Assembly (NCBI GenBank): GCA_003156615.1
Contig: PMHI01000503.1
Location: 13,912 to 31,204, forward strand
Direction of reading: 5' to 3'
Source of the DNA: Acidobacteriaceae bacterium
Lineage (GTDB): Bacteria; Acidobacteriota; Terriglobia; Terriglobales; SbA1
Length of the DNA stretch: 17,293 nt
Of this stretch, positions 1 to 8,927 are shown piece by piece. The translations under genes were made by a program, and so were the position numbers. Within the stretch, counting starts at the first letter, position 1. The number at the start of each line of letters is the position of its first letter. The notes beneath the pieces are model-generated. The model saw only the letters and a list, made by a program, of their open reading frames with translations. It was not told where the DNA came from and did no database searches.

Positions 1-25
1 GTATGGAACTACGTTAGGGAGCGTT

Positions 26-48
26 TTCGAATCCCACTCTCTCCGCCA
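26..48 (+). other. tRNA-Ser 3'-end fragment, possible att site
   Basis: These 23 bases read as the end of a tRNA: a T-loop (TTCGAAT), the 3' T-stem strand CCCAC, an acceptor strand, the discriminator G and an encoded CCA. The match is to the usual bacterial tRNA-Ser end. The sequence just upstream (GCGTT) cannot pair with CCCAC, so an intact tRNA does not continue leftward. A duplicated tRNA 3' end without its body is the usual trace of integration by a tyrosine recombinase. If so, the element and the intact tRNA lie left of the window. Part of a diverged tRNA gene is the alternative. Confidence 0.45.
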
Positions 49-547
49 ACTTATTTATTATCAATAAGTTATGGGGATTTTATGACCAACTCGTCCTCCA
101 CTTTCGCCACTGGTTTTCATCTTTAGAATAAGCGACATGCCATTTTGCACAGTCAAACAGAGGTCCACTAAGCTTGAACTCTCCTGCTTCAGAATCAGTT
201 GCTCGTTCGAGGCGTCGGCATTCACCGATTAAACGTAAAAAACAAAGTGGCGACGTAGTTCAGTCTGTTAGAACGCTGCCCTGCCATGCTTATTCTTAGA
301 TATCAAGCTTAGTTTCAATGACTTACAAAAAGTGCGGTGAAGCCGCATTCTAACCGACTCCCCTTTCGATCCTCTTTCTCATCAGCCTCCCAATACCGCC
401 GAGAATCACCGCAACATCACGGAGACTGGGCTGATTTGCAAGGTCCTACGAGACCCTTAGCGCAAGACACATCTGCATCGCGACGCCTTACCCCTAGGCC
501 CAGACGAGAACAAGAGAGATGCTGGGCAACGCTTCTGCGAGCACCGT
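49..547. other. Non-coding left flank
   Basis: I see no gene here. The stretch from about 49 to 330 is visibly richer in A and T than the operons, and contains the tRNA-like fragment at 249-292. An open frame at 337-744 has no ribosome binding site, has low-complexity composition, and runs antisense into the pyrophosphatase gene, so I do not accept it. No clear terminator with a T-tract follows the pyrophosphatase stop on the minus strand. Confidence 0.6.
249..292 (+). pseudogene. Degenerate tRNA 5' half (Gly-like anticodon GCC)
   Basis: The order of parts matches a tRNA: a 7-base acceptor strand (249-255), TA, D-stem GTTC (258-261) pairing with GAAC (271-274), G26, a 5' anticodon stem CTGCC (276-280) and a loop CTGCCAT (281-287) with anticodon GCC. 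It fails after that: the next bases GCTTA do not pair with CTGCC, no T-arm follows, and no complement of the acceptor strand appears downstream. The D-loop also reads CTG where CGG is expected, so the conserved first G is lost. I read it as a truncated remnant. A chance resemblance cannot be excluded. Confidence 0.4.
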
Positions 548-1093
548 CTATGCTCCGAAACCGCGTTGCCTCTGATTGCTGTATCGGTGTAACGCGTCCT
601 CGATTACTGGATATGCCATTTCCACATGAGCAATTTCTTCCACTTCGACGACCTTCTTTTCAAGCTGCTTATAGTCCTGGAAGAATCGTCGAAGCAACCG
701 CAGACGATGCGGTGGGAGTTGGCTGGCTTCGTGATAAGCGTTGAATTCCGGATCGCTCGTGGCCACGGCGATGATCTTGTGATCCTTCTTTCCCGTGTCC
801 ATCATGGTTATCAATCCGATCGCCCGCGCGGGTATGATGGTCAGCGGTGCAACCGCTTCTTGTGCCAATACAAGAACATCCAACGGATCGTCATCTTCGG
901 CTAATGTTTGGGGGATGAATCCATAATTGGCTGGGTAGTAAACGGCCGAGTAAAGAAGGCGGTCCATTCGTATCAAACCGGTCTTCTTGTCTAACTCGTA
1001 TTTGACACTCGAACCGAGCGGAATCTCTACAACTGAGTTGAATTCCTTCGGCAGGTGTTCTCCCGCTGTAATGTCATGCCACGGATGCGACAT
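548..1093 (-). CDS. ppa: Soluble inorganic pyrophosphatase (family I)
   Basis: This 181-residue protein hydrolyses pyrophosphate to phosphate in the cytosol using Mg ions. The family I signature is present as D67-D68-D69-P70-L71-D72. Other active-site residues are at the expected places: E23, K31, E33, D99, D104, K106, Y141 and K142. Length is typical for the bacterial enzyme. I chose the ATG at 1093 because AGGAAGG sits just upstream and the protein then begins near the usual family N-terminus; an in-frame ATG at 1126 would overlap the preceding gene. It is the last gene of the minus-strand hyf-like operon, 25 bases after hyfB. Family I pyrophosphatase is strongly inhibited by fluoride, so its place behind a fluoride riboswitch suggests it is an induced replacement dose. 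No fluoride-resistant substitution is apparent by eye. Confidence 0.95.
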   Translation of the reverse strand: MSHPWHDITAGEHLPKEFNSVVEIPLGSSVKYELDKKTGLIRMDRLLYSAVYYPANYGFIPQTLAEDDDPLDVLVLAQEAVAPLTIIPARAIGLITMMDTGKKDHKIIAVATSDPEFNAYHEASQLPPHRLRLLRRFFQDYKQLEKKVVEVEEIAHVEMAYPVIEDALHRYSNQRQRGFGA

Positions 1094-1118
1094 GTTCTTA
1101 TCCTTCCTGCGCCCCTCC

Positions 1119-3260
1119 TTACCCAATTCGATAAAGAACGAGAATCAGGATCAGAAAACCTAAGACGTACGCCACGTAAGCATTCAGACGTCCATGGTGC
1201 ATTCCTGCCAGCAGTCTCGCGACAGAGTTCACGATCGTTCCTACGGGATGAAAGAAGAGGCGGTCCACCAGGTGCGTCTCATCCCGGCGTCGCCGGATTG
1301 CCGTCCGGAAATGCACGGCTACAGTTTCGCGGGTGTCCTCGACGATATTTGGGCGGAAAATCGCCTGGAAGACCACGCGCACTGGATTGGAAAATCCCGT
1401 TGCCGTATAGGTCATTTCAGGCAACAGAGTCGGAATGCCGCCAGCCCAGACTTCGTTCTTGATGAGCGAGCGTCGACGAGTGAGGCGCGTGGTGATGAAC
1501 CAAGAGAGCAGCAGCAGAATCGTCAGCGCCACGACGCTATATGAAGGAGACATGGCAAAGACTACCGGATTCTGCTCTGACCCTCGCAGTAGGATCACGA
1601 GACCGCGACCGGGCACCCATCGGGCTCCGGTTTGTGCTCCCAGGTTATGAAAGTCCGCGAGGAAGGCAGGTGAAAGCTGTTGGTTCGCTTGCGTCGCTGT
1701 AAAGAACGGTGGAACGAGCGAAGCGGTTGCACTCGCTCCCGCCAGCGGTTCCACGGCGCGGTTCAAGGCCGGAATGACATAAGTCGGCAGAACCCCAAGA
1801 AGAACGCAAGCCATCGCGAGAAGCGTCAGCGAAAAACGTGGCCTGCGCGCGAATTCGGCGCCATTTGATTTCCAATCGCTTCTCGGTATTCCCAGAAAGC
1901 TCATGGCGTACGTCTTCACGAAACAAGTGACGGCCAATGCGGCCGTCAGCGCCAGGATGGCACCGGAAAGGGCGAAGACAATCTTGACTGCAGCCGATGG
2001 AAGCAGAGCGCTGCGCAGGAAGGTCTGCAAGGTTAACCATTCACTCACAAAACCGTCGAAGGGGGGAACCGCCGAGATGGCGAGGCACCCGGCCAGGAAT
2101 ACGATTGACAGGGCTGGCAAAGAGCGGATCAGGCCTCCCAGTCGATCCATGTCTCGTGTGCCAGTCGCGGCTTCAATGTGGCCAGCGCCCTGGTAGAGCA
2201 GCGCCTTGTATGTGGAATGATTGAGCATGTGATACAGCGCGGCAGTCAGCGCAAGAGCAGCCGGGACCGCGTTCCCGGAATTGCGGAATACCAGAAACGC
2301 TCCAATCCCCGCCACGATGATCCCGGCGTTCTCGATGGAACTGTGAGCCAACATGGTCTTCAGGTCGTTTTCGGTGGTGGCGTAGAGAATACCCACTAAC
2401 GCAGTGATGGCTCCGATTACGAGAGCCACAAGGCCTGGTCCAATGCCATGGCCGGGAACCAAGTCGGCGTTGAGACGCAGGATTCCATAGAAACCGAGAT
2501 TCAATGTCACGCCCGCGAACACAGGGATGAAAATGGGCGGCGCGGCCGTGTACGACCTCGGCAACCAGAAGTTCAGCGGCACCAGGCCCGCCTTGACGCC
2601 AAATCCCAGGAACCCCAGAAGAAACACATCCCACATCGCCGCGCCCGACAAATGAGCAGCCGCCATCCGCAGTGCCGCAAACGAATATCCCCCGGCAGCG
2701 TTTCCAGCGATAAGAAACGAGATCACGACCGCCAGGAATCCCGCCTCGCTCATGGCGAGCATGATGTAGCCGGCGGTGAAATCGCCTTCAGGCTCTTGCT
2801 CGTAGTTGACGAGCAGGTAGCACAAGATCGACATGCACTCCCAACTGATCAGGAAGGTGAGAACATCGCCCGCAGTGAGGATCAAAACTACGGAAGCCAT
2901 CAGAGCGAAGTGCAGCAAGCCGTAGCGCCCAGCTGGGTGCCCATCTCGGGAGAGGTAGTCAGGAGCAAAAAAACAGCATGAGAGATAGACCAATCCAACC
3001 GCGAAAAGGAAGACCGCCGATAGTGCGTCGAGGTGAAGAGATAGCGTTCCGAAACCGTTGAGCGTCCAAAGATTCAAATGGAAATCCGCTCCGGCCCCGA
3101 GACGCAGCCCGGCCGCGGCCATCAGGACACTGGAGCAGACTGTCCCGAACCATGCGATGACAAGCGAAGCGTACTTGCCGCGAAATACCCACGACAGGAT
3201 CAGCCCGGTCGCGCAAAGAGCGTAAAACAGGAGAAGAGCAGCGCCGGCATACGCAGCCAT
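1119..3260 (-). CDS. hyfB: Hydrogenase-4 / HyfB-like proton-conducting membrane subunit
   Basis: This 713-residue polytopic protein belongs to the Mrp-antiporter/NuoL-like family, as found in HyfB and HycC. It shows the channel motif [15 protein letters not shown], with the conserved Lys of the broken helix, and an acidic residue in ISWECMS on an earlier helix; both are residues used for proton movement in complex I antiporter-like subunits. A hydrophilic stretch near residues 630-680 precedes a final hydrophobic helix. The ATG at 3260 is preceded by AGGAGG and lies one base after the stop of the hyfI-like gene, so translation is probably coupled; an upstream in-frame start at 3377 would overlap that gene. 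Role in this complex: membrane arm, ion translocation. Which ion is moved is not readable from sequence. Confidence 0.9.
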   Translation of the reverse strand: MAAYAGAALLLFYALCATGLILSWVFRGKYASLVIAWFGTVCSSVLMAAAGLRLGAGADFHLNLWTLNGFGTLSLHLDALSAVFLFAVGLVYLSCCFFAPDYLSRDGHPAGRYGLLHFALMASVVLILTAGDVLTFLISWECMSILCYLLVNYEQEPEGDFTAGYIMLAMSEAGFLAVVISFLIAGNAAGGYSFAALRMAAAHLSGAAMWDVFLLGFLGFGVKAGLVPLNFWLPRSYTAAPPIFIPVFAGVTLNLGFYGILRLNADLVPGHGIGPGLVALVIGAITALVGILYATTENDLKTMLAHSSIENAGIIVAGIGAFLVFRNSGNAVPAALALTAALYHMLNHSTYKALLYQGAGHIEAATGTRDMDRLGGLIRSLPALSIVFLAGCLAISAVPPFDGFVSEWLTLQTFLRSALLPSAAVKIVFALSGAILALTAALAVTCFVKTYAMSFLGIPRSDWKSNGAEFARRPRFSLTLLAMACVLLGVLPTYVIPALNRAVEPLAGASATASLVPPFFTATQANQQLSPAFLADFHNLGAQTGARWVPGRGLVILLRGSEQNPVVFAMSPSYSVVALTILLLLSWFITTRLTRRRSLIKNEVWAGGIPTLLPEMTYTATGFSNPVRVVFQAIFRPNIVEDTRETVAVHFRTAIRRRRDETHLVDRLFFHPVGTIVNSVARLLAGMHHGRLNAYVAYVLGFLILILVLYRIG

Positions 3261-3261
3261 A

Positions 3262-4017
3262 TCAGGCCTCCTCTCGTGACTGCGTGGAAAGAGGTAGTGG
3301 TATCTTTCGGCCCGCGACGACGAGCAGACCGTGCAAGACTGCAAGGGGCGGAGGTGGATCACCGGGTACTTCCACATCTACGGGAAGGACCATGCCCACG
3401 CCACCGGCAGACATGAAGCTCTTTCCGAAAACACCTCCTGTGATGGCGCAGCTTCCAACAGCCAGAACACGCTTCGGATCCGGCATCGCTTCATAGGTCT
3501 TCATCAGCGGCCCCCGCATGTTCTCACTCACTGGCCCGACTACGAGCAAGACATCAGCAGTCCGCGGAGTAGCCGTCAAAAAGATGCCCAGCCGGTGCAT
3601 GTTGTACAGCGGATTGTTCAATTGCTTGACCTCATGCAGGCAGGCTCCGCAATCTCCTGCGTCCACCACCATGACGTGGAGCGACTGACTAAAGGCCTTC
3701 TCCAACCGGTCATAGTCCTTTCTTACGACAGGTGTCTGCGCCCATTCATAACTCGCGTCCCAGTTGAGCAGATTCGAACTGCCAAAGTGACAGCGCTGGC
3801 ACCACACACAAGTCCTGAGATCTACGGTCGCAATATTCTCGCTGGCCGTGATTGCACGTACGGGACAGTTTGACGCAGCTTGGGATGCTTGCTCTGGGGA
3901 AGCAAAGGTTGTTGGTAAGGGCCGTCCCGGTGAAACGCCCGCGGCTGTTTCGGGCGCTTCAGGATACCGCGTCGTCTGAATGCCTCTTCGTATTCCGTAC
4001 CAGAACCACGAGCTCAT
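3262..4017 (-). CDS. hyfI: HyfI/NuoB-like small subunit fused to a reduced ferredoxin domain
   Basis: This is a two-part, 251-residue protein. Residues 1-100 resemble the HyfH/HycF polyferredoxin: the C70-x-x-C73-x-x-C76 motif plus C51 of CPVRAI can hold one [4Fe-4S] cluster, while the Cys triplet of the other cluster is absent (region 40-50). Residues 112-240 are NuoB/HycG-like, with CGAC (C123, C126), GPVSE (161-165) and VGSCAI (C190). The last ligand should be Cys in VPGCPP, but the gene encodes Asp at 220 (VPGDPP), so the proximal cluster would have three Cys and one Asp, or be lost. The ATG at 4017 follows GGAGCGG and lies 11 bases after the large-subunit stop. Role by homology: electron transfer between the ferredoxin side and the large-subunit site. 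The natural electron partner is unknown. Confidence 0.88.
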   Translation of the reverse strand: MSSWFWYGIRRGIQTTRYPEAPETAAGVSPGRPLPTTFASPEQASQAASNCPVRAITASENIATVDLRTCVWCQRCHFGSSNLLNWDASYEWAQTPVVRKDYDRLEKAFSQSLHVMVVDAGDCGACLHEVKQLNNPLYNMHRLGIFLTATPRTADVLLVVGPVSENMRGPLMKTYEAMPDPKRVLAVGSCAITGGVFGKSFMSAGGVGMVLPVDVEVPGDPPPPLAVLHGLLVVAGRKIPLPLSTQSREEA

Positions 4018-4028
4018 CGATTCCGCTC

Positions 4029-5669
4029 CTAACGATCACACTCCGTCGCAGACAAACCAAAGGTCGCCAAAATGATGGGAAAATCCTGAAACGCAAAGTC
4101 CTCCACTGCCACGTGAAGGCCCAGCCAATTTCGGAAAGACGGAGACAAGATCCGGTAACGCTCCACCCTGTGTTCGCGGTCCAGTCTTATCCAATGCACC
4201 GCGGCGCCGATGGGTGCCTCAACCCATCCCGATGCCACGCCTGCATCAGCCTGCGCGACTGGCGCGCAAGTCTCGCTGGGTTCCAACGACTCGACTACTT
4301 GGCGAATCAGGCCGGCGGATTGTTGAGCCTCGGAGAAGAGCACGCGTAATCGGGCAAGTCCATCGCCTTCTGTTTCGCAAGGCACCTCGAAACGGTAGCG
4401 TTCGTAACCGGAATAGGGACAAGCGCGGCGCAAGTCATGAGCGAGACCGGATGCGCGCCCCAGAGGGCCGACTAGATCCAGGTCGCGAGCGCTGTCCGGG
4501 TTGATGATGCCGACATCTTCGAGGCGGTCGAGGAAACTGCTGCTGTATCGGAGGCGCTCCTCCAGTTTCCGCAGTTGGCTCGAAGCGGTGTCGACGGCCC
4601 CTAAGAGTGTGCGGCAGTTCTGCTCATCGAAATCGCACCGCAGTCCTCCAGGGGTGTTCAATCCGAACAGGTACCGATGCCCGGCAAATGCGCACGAGGC
4701 GCGCAGGAGTTGTTCCTCAACGATGGCCGCGTGAGCCTCGGAGACATTGAGGGCTGTAGACTGGCAAATGGCAGCGATCGCTCCCGCGTGATGCCGCAGG
4801 CGCTCTAGCTCTGCCAGTGCCACTCGCAAGCCACGGGCGCGTTGCGGAACCTGCTGCTGGAAGATCTTCTCCACTGCTTGGCAGTAGGCGAGCGAATGGG
4901 CGAACGCGGACTTTGCCGAGAAGCGTTCGGATAGCAACAACGCATCGAGAACCGATTTTCCCTCCGCGATCTTCTCGACAGCCCGGTAGTTATAAAACAG
5001 CCGCGGTACAGCCCGGATCACGTCTTCGCCTACGGTCTCCAGCAGGAAATGAACGGACTCTCCGATGCCTCCCTCGTAGACGGGTCCGACTGGCATGGCG
5101 AAAGCACCGGGATCCTGAACCACCAGCACCGGATGCCAGTCTTCTTTGGGCCGCTTCTTGAGATGAGTCTGTCCGGCATCGAATGCCTTGCGCATGGGAG
5201 CCAGTCCTTCTTGCCAGACTTGATCATGGAGGATGAAGTCTCCTAGCCGGGGATGCTCTTCAAACTCCAGGCCGAACAGATCTTCGGCCTCACGCTCATA
5301 CCAGTCGGCGGCGTGAATCTGCGCGCTGATGCTCGGTACGGTTTTCGTCGCCAGTGGTAGACGCAGGATGAAATGAATCCAGCTGTCGCCGGGAATCAGG
5401 AAAACGTAACGCAGAATCCATTCTTCGCGCTCTTCGACAATCAGCCCTCCAAAAGAACAACCGGCGTCCCCAAACAGAAATTGAGCTAGCGAGGGCAACG
5501 CTTCGGGCTGAGTCAGAATGAATGCAAGGTCAAATCGGCTCTCTTCATTCGCCGAAGGCGAGACCGCCGAGGAAAAATGCTTCTCGATTGCAGCCGCCAG
5601 GCTCTTGGCGTCATAGCTTTGCGGGTTGATGTTCTCGGCGTTCGCGGTCGAGGAGTCAGCGAGTCTCAT
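4029..5669 (-). CDS. hyfG: HyfG/HycE-like large subunit lacking NiFe ligands (Ehr type)
   Basis: This 546-residue protein fuses a NuoC-like part (about 45-165, with WYEREAEDLFGLEFEEHP) to a NuoD/HycE-like part (about 180-546). In true group 4 hydrogenases two CxxC pairs bind Ni and Fe. Here the first site RxCGxC reads R249-F-S251-A-K-S254, followed by the well conserved AFAHSLAYCQAVE. The second, normally DPCxSC after DFPII, reads G538-L-S540-A-T-E543-C544. All four ligands are therefore replaced (Ser, Ser, Ser, Glu), with one Cys displaced by a residue, and no NiFe site is expected. The start ATG abuts the stop of the previous gene (TGAATG), with an AGGGGG stretch upstream. Related complexes without Ni ligands are called Ehr; their substrate is not established. 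I infer coupling of redox chemistry or conformational change to ion flow. Confidence 0.9.
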   Translation of the reverse strand: MRLADSSTANAENINPQSYDAKSLAAAIEKHFSSAVSPSANEESRFDLAFILTQPEALPSLAQFLFGDAGCSFGGLIVEEREEWILRYVFLIPGDSWIHFILRLPLATKTVPSISAQIHAADWYEREAEDLFGLEFEEHPRLGDFILHDQVWQEGLAPMRKAFDAGQTHLKKRPKEDWHPVLVVQDPGAFAMPVGPVYEGGIGESVHFLLETVGEDVIRAVPRLFYNYRAVEKIAEGKSVLDALLLSERFSAKSAFAHSLAYCQAVEKIFQQQVPQRARGLRVALAELERLRHHAGAIAAICQSTALNVSEAHAAIVEEQLLRASCAFAGHRYLFGLNTPGGLRCDFDEQNCRTLLGAVDTASSQLRKLEERLRYSSSFLDRLEDVGIINPDSARDLDLVGPLGRASGLAHDLRRACPYSGYERYRFEVPCETEGDGLARLRVLFSEAQQSAGLIRQVVESLEPSETCAPVAQADAGVASGWVEAPIGAAVHWIRLDREHRVERYRILSPSFRNWLGLHVAVEDFAFQDFPIILATFGLSATECDR

Positions 5670-7112
5670 TCAGCGGCCCCCTAATTGTTGTGCCGCGAGT
5701 TGCAGCAAATTGTGAACTGGCGTAGGAACGTACACCCCCAGTAACACCACTGGCACAGCAGCTGCCCACACCGTGAAGCGGCAGCTTGCGGGCAGTACTC
5801 CAGTCGAAACGTGCGCTGCGGGTTTGCCCATCACCATACGGTTGACGTGCGACAGAATGGCCACGAAGGCGATGACGATCAAAACGCCGAGCAGGGCAAC
5901 CACAACTTTGTGCCCAGCTTGAACTCCGGCGGAGAGGATGGAAAGCTCGCTCAAGAAAATCGGAAATGGAGGAGCGCCAGCGATGGCCAGTGAAGAGAGC
6001 AACAAGGCCCCGCCGGCGAAAGGCGAGACTCGGAAGAGGCCACGCACTGATGCGATCTCGCGCGTGCTCAGGATCAGCAGCATGGCTCCAGCGACATAGA
6101 AGCAAAGCGACTTGGTGATGGCATGATTGAGGATTTGAGAGACCGCTCCAAAATCCGCCGCTTGGGTCGCCATGCCCGCTGCAGTCAGGATGATGCCCAT
6201 ATGTTCGACGGTCGAGAAGGCGAACATACGCTTGTAATCGCGGACCTGGATCAAAAGAAACGCTGCGATTCCGACGGAGACTAGACCTAGTACGATCATC
6301 CAGTTGCCCACACGCGCCGCTGGAGAAGCCAGAACAATCGACAGGAACCGCAGGACTACATAGAGCGGCACCGTCGTTTTCACGCCGGAAAGAACGGCGC
6401 ACACCGGAGTGGGAGCTTGGCTATGAGCGTCCGGCAACCAGGTGTGCATCGGCGCGAGTCCTGACTTGGCCCCAAAGCCCACGAAGACAAGCAAAAAGGA
6501 AAGTTTCAGAAGACTGGGGTCCATGGAAGCCGCCGCCGTGCGCAGGCCTTCCCAAGTCTCCCAGGCTCCGCCAGTGGTGGAACGGTACGTCCAAAACAGG
6601 ATAAAGAATCCTAGCAATGCGATGGGCGCGCCCATAATCGTGAGAACCGCGAACTTCCAGGCCGCTTCCAATGCATTCGAGGTGTTATCGAAGCCAACCA
6701 ACAGGACGCTGAAGAGTGTAATGAGTTCAACTGCGACCCACACAAGATTCGGTTCTGCCAGCAATGGAACAGCCAGCAACGCGAAGGCCAGCAAGTTATA
6801 GTTTCCGTAAAACCACCATAAGCGCCCCGCTTCGTGGCCATGCTGCATGTAACCATGAGCGAAGACTGATGCCAGCGCAAGAACGAAGCTCACCAGTACC
6901 AACATGAGAGCACTCAGGCCATCTGCTTCAAACCAGCCCGGAAGGGCAATGACCCGCGAGTGCTCGATCACTTGAGCGGAAACATACACTGCAAGGGCAA
7001 GGCAGGCCGACGTAGACACAATCGTGATGGCCGAAGCATAGAGGCGGAGAGGCCGTATAGAACTGAGGAGCGCCGCCAGGAGAGGAAGCGCGAGGATTGC
7101 GATCAGCGTCAT
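5670..7112 (-). CDS. hyfF: HyfF-like antiporter-type membrane subunit
   Basis: This 480-residue hydrophobic protein is of the NuoN/NuoL/MrpD-like family. It carries an acidic residue on an early helix (WVAVELITLFSVLL) and the channel motif FGAKSGLAPMHTWLPDAHSQ followed by APTPVCAVLSGVKT, with the Lys residues that carry protons in complex I-type pumps. The ATG at 7112 overlaps the stop of the hyfE-like gene by four bases (ATGA), so translation is coupled. With the HyfB-like subunit it gives the complex two antiporter-like modules, as in hydrogenase-4 and unlike the smaller formate hydrogenlyase-1. HyfD is missing as a separate gene. Direction and identity of the pumped ion are inferred only by family. 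Confidence 0.88.
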   Translation of the reverse strand: MTLIAILALPLLAALLSSIRPLRLYASAITIVSTSACLALAVYVSAQVIEHSRVIALPGWFEADGLSALMLVLVSFVLALASVFAHGYMQHGHEAGRLWWFYGNYNLLAFALLAVPLLAEPNLVWVAVELITLFSVLLVGFDNTSNALEAAWKFAVLTIMGAPIALLGFFILFWTYRSTTGGAWETWEGLRTAAASMDPSLLKLSFLLVFVGFGAKSGLAPMHTWLPDAHSQAPTPVCAVLSGVKTTVPLYVVLRFLSIVLASPAARVGNWMIVLGLVSVGIAAFLLIQVRDYKRMFAFSTVEHMGIILTAAGMATQAADFGAVSQILNHAITKSLCFYVAGAMLLILSTREIASVRGLFRVSPFAGGALLLSSLAIAGAPPFPIFLSELSILSAGVQAGHKVVVALLGVLIVIAFVAILSHVNRMVMGKPAAHVSTGVLPASCRFTVWAAAVPVVLLGVYVPTPVHNLLQLAAQQLGGR

Positions 7113-7786
7113 GCAGTCGCTTCCTCTTTGAGTTTGTCCAACCCCGCAGCCTCAGTAGTCCCGACGGTTTCTCGAATGTTGCGGGTGAGCAATCCGACTA
7201 CGACTGCGATAAGAACGACATCCATAGCTACAGCAAGTTCGGCAATGATCGGAAGCTCAGGCGCGATGGCGACGCCCGCGAAAAAAGCTCCATTTTCCAT
7301 CGCCAGAATTCCGATGAGTTGCGGAATCGCTTCCCGGCGCGCCACCAGCGAATACGCGCCAATGAGAATGCCCGCCAGGCCGATCGGCAGGTTCACGCGG
7401 ATCACTGCATCATGCGTCGTGGCTACAATCGGGCCCATGAGAAACTCAGCAACTATTGTGAGCATGAGTGCCAGCAGCAACGAGGTTGGGATGTTGACTG
7501 CCTGGGCGATTTCCCGCCTCTCATAAAATTCGGCGGGCAGAAGACGCCGCAGGACCCAGGGGATCGCCAGCACCTTGGCAACAATCGTAATCGCTCCAAG
7601 TGCCCAGAGATGCACTGACGCGCGGCTGTACGCCAGCAAAAAGGAAGAAGCGGCCAGGAGCACAGACTGCGCCACAAAGAACCGCAGAACTCCCTGAACC
7701 TGCCGGGTTGCCACCATGGCGAACGCAGAGATGAGGATCAACCCCGCGCTTAGCGTGTTTAGGGCGTCCGGTATGGACGTCGACAT
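7109..7786 (-). CDS. hyfE: HyfE-like small membrane subunit
   Basis: This 225-residue protein is almost entirely hydrophobic helices, with a short soluble tail. Size, position between the NuoH-like and HyfF-like genes, and its NuoK-like character match HyfE (hydrogenase-4 component E), a fusion of a NuoK-like part with extra helices. The ATG at 7786 is preceded by GGGAGG, lies three bases after the upstream stop, and its own stop overlaps the next start. A Glu in the last helices (MENGAF) fits the NuoK-type proton path, but I cannot align it rigorously by eye. It is probably the joint between the NuoH-like base and the antiporter-like modules. Confidence 0.83.
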   Translation of the reverse strand: MSTSIPDALNTLSAGLILISAFAMVATRQVQGVLRFFVAQSVLLAASSFLLAYSRASVHLWALGAITIVAKVLAIPWVLRRLLPAEFYERREIAQAVNIPTSLLLALMLTIVAEFLMGPIVATTHDAVIRVNLPIGLAGILIGAYSLVARREAIPQLIGILAMENGAFFAGVAIAPELPIIAELAVAMDVVLIAVVVGLLTRNIRETVGTTEAAGLDKLKEEATA

Positions 7787-7789
7787 CTG

Positions 7790-8743
7790 TTAGCCTCCCG
7801 GAAAAATACTTGTCACCATGGCTGCGACTGAAATGATGAATGCCGCTCCTAGAAATTCGCTGATGCGGAACAACCGCAGCTTGGCGAGAGATGTTTCAAT
7901 CACTACCAACACCAGCGAGAACACGAGAATCTTGAAAAGGATTTGTGGAACTGCTGTAAGAACATTAGTAACGGCGCGGCCGTGAGCCAGGCCCCACGGA
8001 GCAACTAGTACGTTCAGGAAGATGCACGTCAGCACGAGGAATTTCATCTCGCCGCCCCATTTCATCAGTGCCGCGCCCCGGCCCGAAAACTCCAAACCTT
8101 TCGACTCATCGATCATTGCCAGTTCGAAGTGGCCCGAGGGATTGTCCACGGGAATTCGTCCTCCCTCGGCCAAAATCAGCATAAGAAAAGCGATCAGCAA
8201 CAGAACATGCGCCGGGGAGAAAAAGGCGGCAGCGTTCGCCACCCATTTTTGTTGCACGATGTAAGGAATCGTCGATTGCGAGACGAATGAAACTGTGAAG
8301 AACACGATCATGAATACCGGCTCGGCTAAGAAACCGACCATGCGCGTCCGGCTGGCTCCCATCGGTCCGTAAGGATTTCCTGTGTCCACCGCGGCAAGCG
8401 CGGCGAAAAATCCAGCGAGCCCCAGGAAGAAACCTCCGGCTAGCATGTCCCCCATAAACGCGAATACCAGCGGGTAGTCCGTCAGCACCGGAATCAGAAT
8501 GGTGACGAAGATCGGCATCACAAACACCAAATAGGGAGTGACGCGAAAGATCCATGTCGTCTGATCCGATACGATTTGGTCTTTGTGAAAGAGCTTCCAA
8601 ATATCCCGGTAGGGTTGCACGACTGAAGGGCCGCGCTTGCTTTGTACCATTTCCTTCAGGCATGCAAGGACGCCCGCATACAAAGGCGCGAAAAGCAGTA
8701 CGAAGAGGACCTGCAGTAAGTTATACCCGATGGTCTCGATCAT
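7790..8743 (-). CDS. hyfC: NuoH/HyfC/HycD-like membrane anchor subunit
   Basis: This 317-residue polytopic protein belongs to the complex I subunit 1 family. Diagnostic stretches are KRGPSVVQPYRDIWKLFHKD near the start and GRIPVDNPSGHFELAMIDE, followed by LEFSGRGAALMKWG; the acidic loop after PVDNP is the family hallmark. It docks the soluble NuoB/NuoD-like subunits to the membrane and passes the redox signal to the pump modules. I chose the ATG at 8743, which has AGGGG eight bases upstream; a TTG at 8761 in the same frame has no ribosome site. It is the first gene of the operon, about 178 bases downstream of the fluoride riboswitch on the same strand. Confidence 0.9.
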   Translation of the reverse strand: MIETIGYNLLQVLFVLLFAPLYAGVLACLKEMVQSKRGPSVVQPYRDIWKLFHKDQIVSDQTTWIFRVTPYLVFVMPIFVTILIPVLTDYPLVFAFMGDMLAGGFFLGLAGFFAALAAVDTGNPYGPMGASRTRMVGFLAEPVFMIVFFTVSFVSQSTIPYIVQQKWVANAAAFFSPAHVLLLIAFLMLILAEGGRIPVDNPSGHFELAMIDESKGLEFSGRGAALMKWGGEMKFLVLTCIFLNVLVAPWGLAHGRAVTNVLTAVPQILFKILVFSLVLVVIETSLAKLRLFRISEFLGAAFIISVAAMVTSIFPGG

Positions 8744-8869
8744 AAGGATGGCCCCTGGCAATCTTCAGAGGCTGAAATAGGTGTCCCTTGGAGACATATT
8801 CCCGCGGCCACCCAATCGGGTAGGGGCTGGTTTGCAGTGAATGCTTGAATCCCTCGGACTTCGTGAGAA

Positions 8870-8927
8870 ACTCCTCCCATCGTAGGTTCCTTAAGAACCG
8901 AACCGCGGTCCAGGATTTGAGAGGAGT
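8870..8927 (-). promoter_or_regulatory. Candidate expression platform of the hyf-side fluoride riboswitch
   Basis: The 3' pseudoknot strand of the aptamer (ACTCC, + bases 8923-8927), with the next two bases, reads ACTCCTC on the minus strand. It is exactly complementary to GAGGAGT at + bases 8876-8870. The enclosed segment folds its own small hairpin (GGTTC-TTAAG-GAACC, 8885-8899). Forming the long-range helix would break the fluoride-bound pseudoknot, giving a two-state switch. TTTCTC follows, which is a poor U-tract for intrinsic termination. Confidence 0.5.

Noticed and set aside
498..527. GCCCAG ... CTGGGC as terminator of the hyf/ppa operon
   Set aside because: The loop is 18 bases long and there is no T-tract on the minus strand side.
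337..744. 135-codon open frame on the plus strand
   Set aside because: It has no ribosome site and runs antisense into the well-supported ppa gene; its composition is not protein-like.
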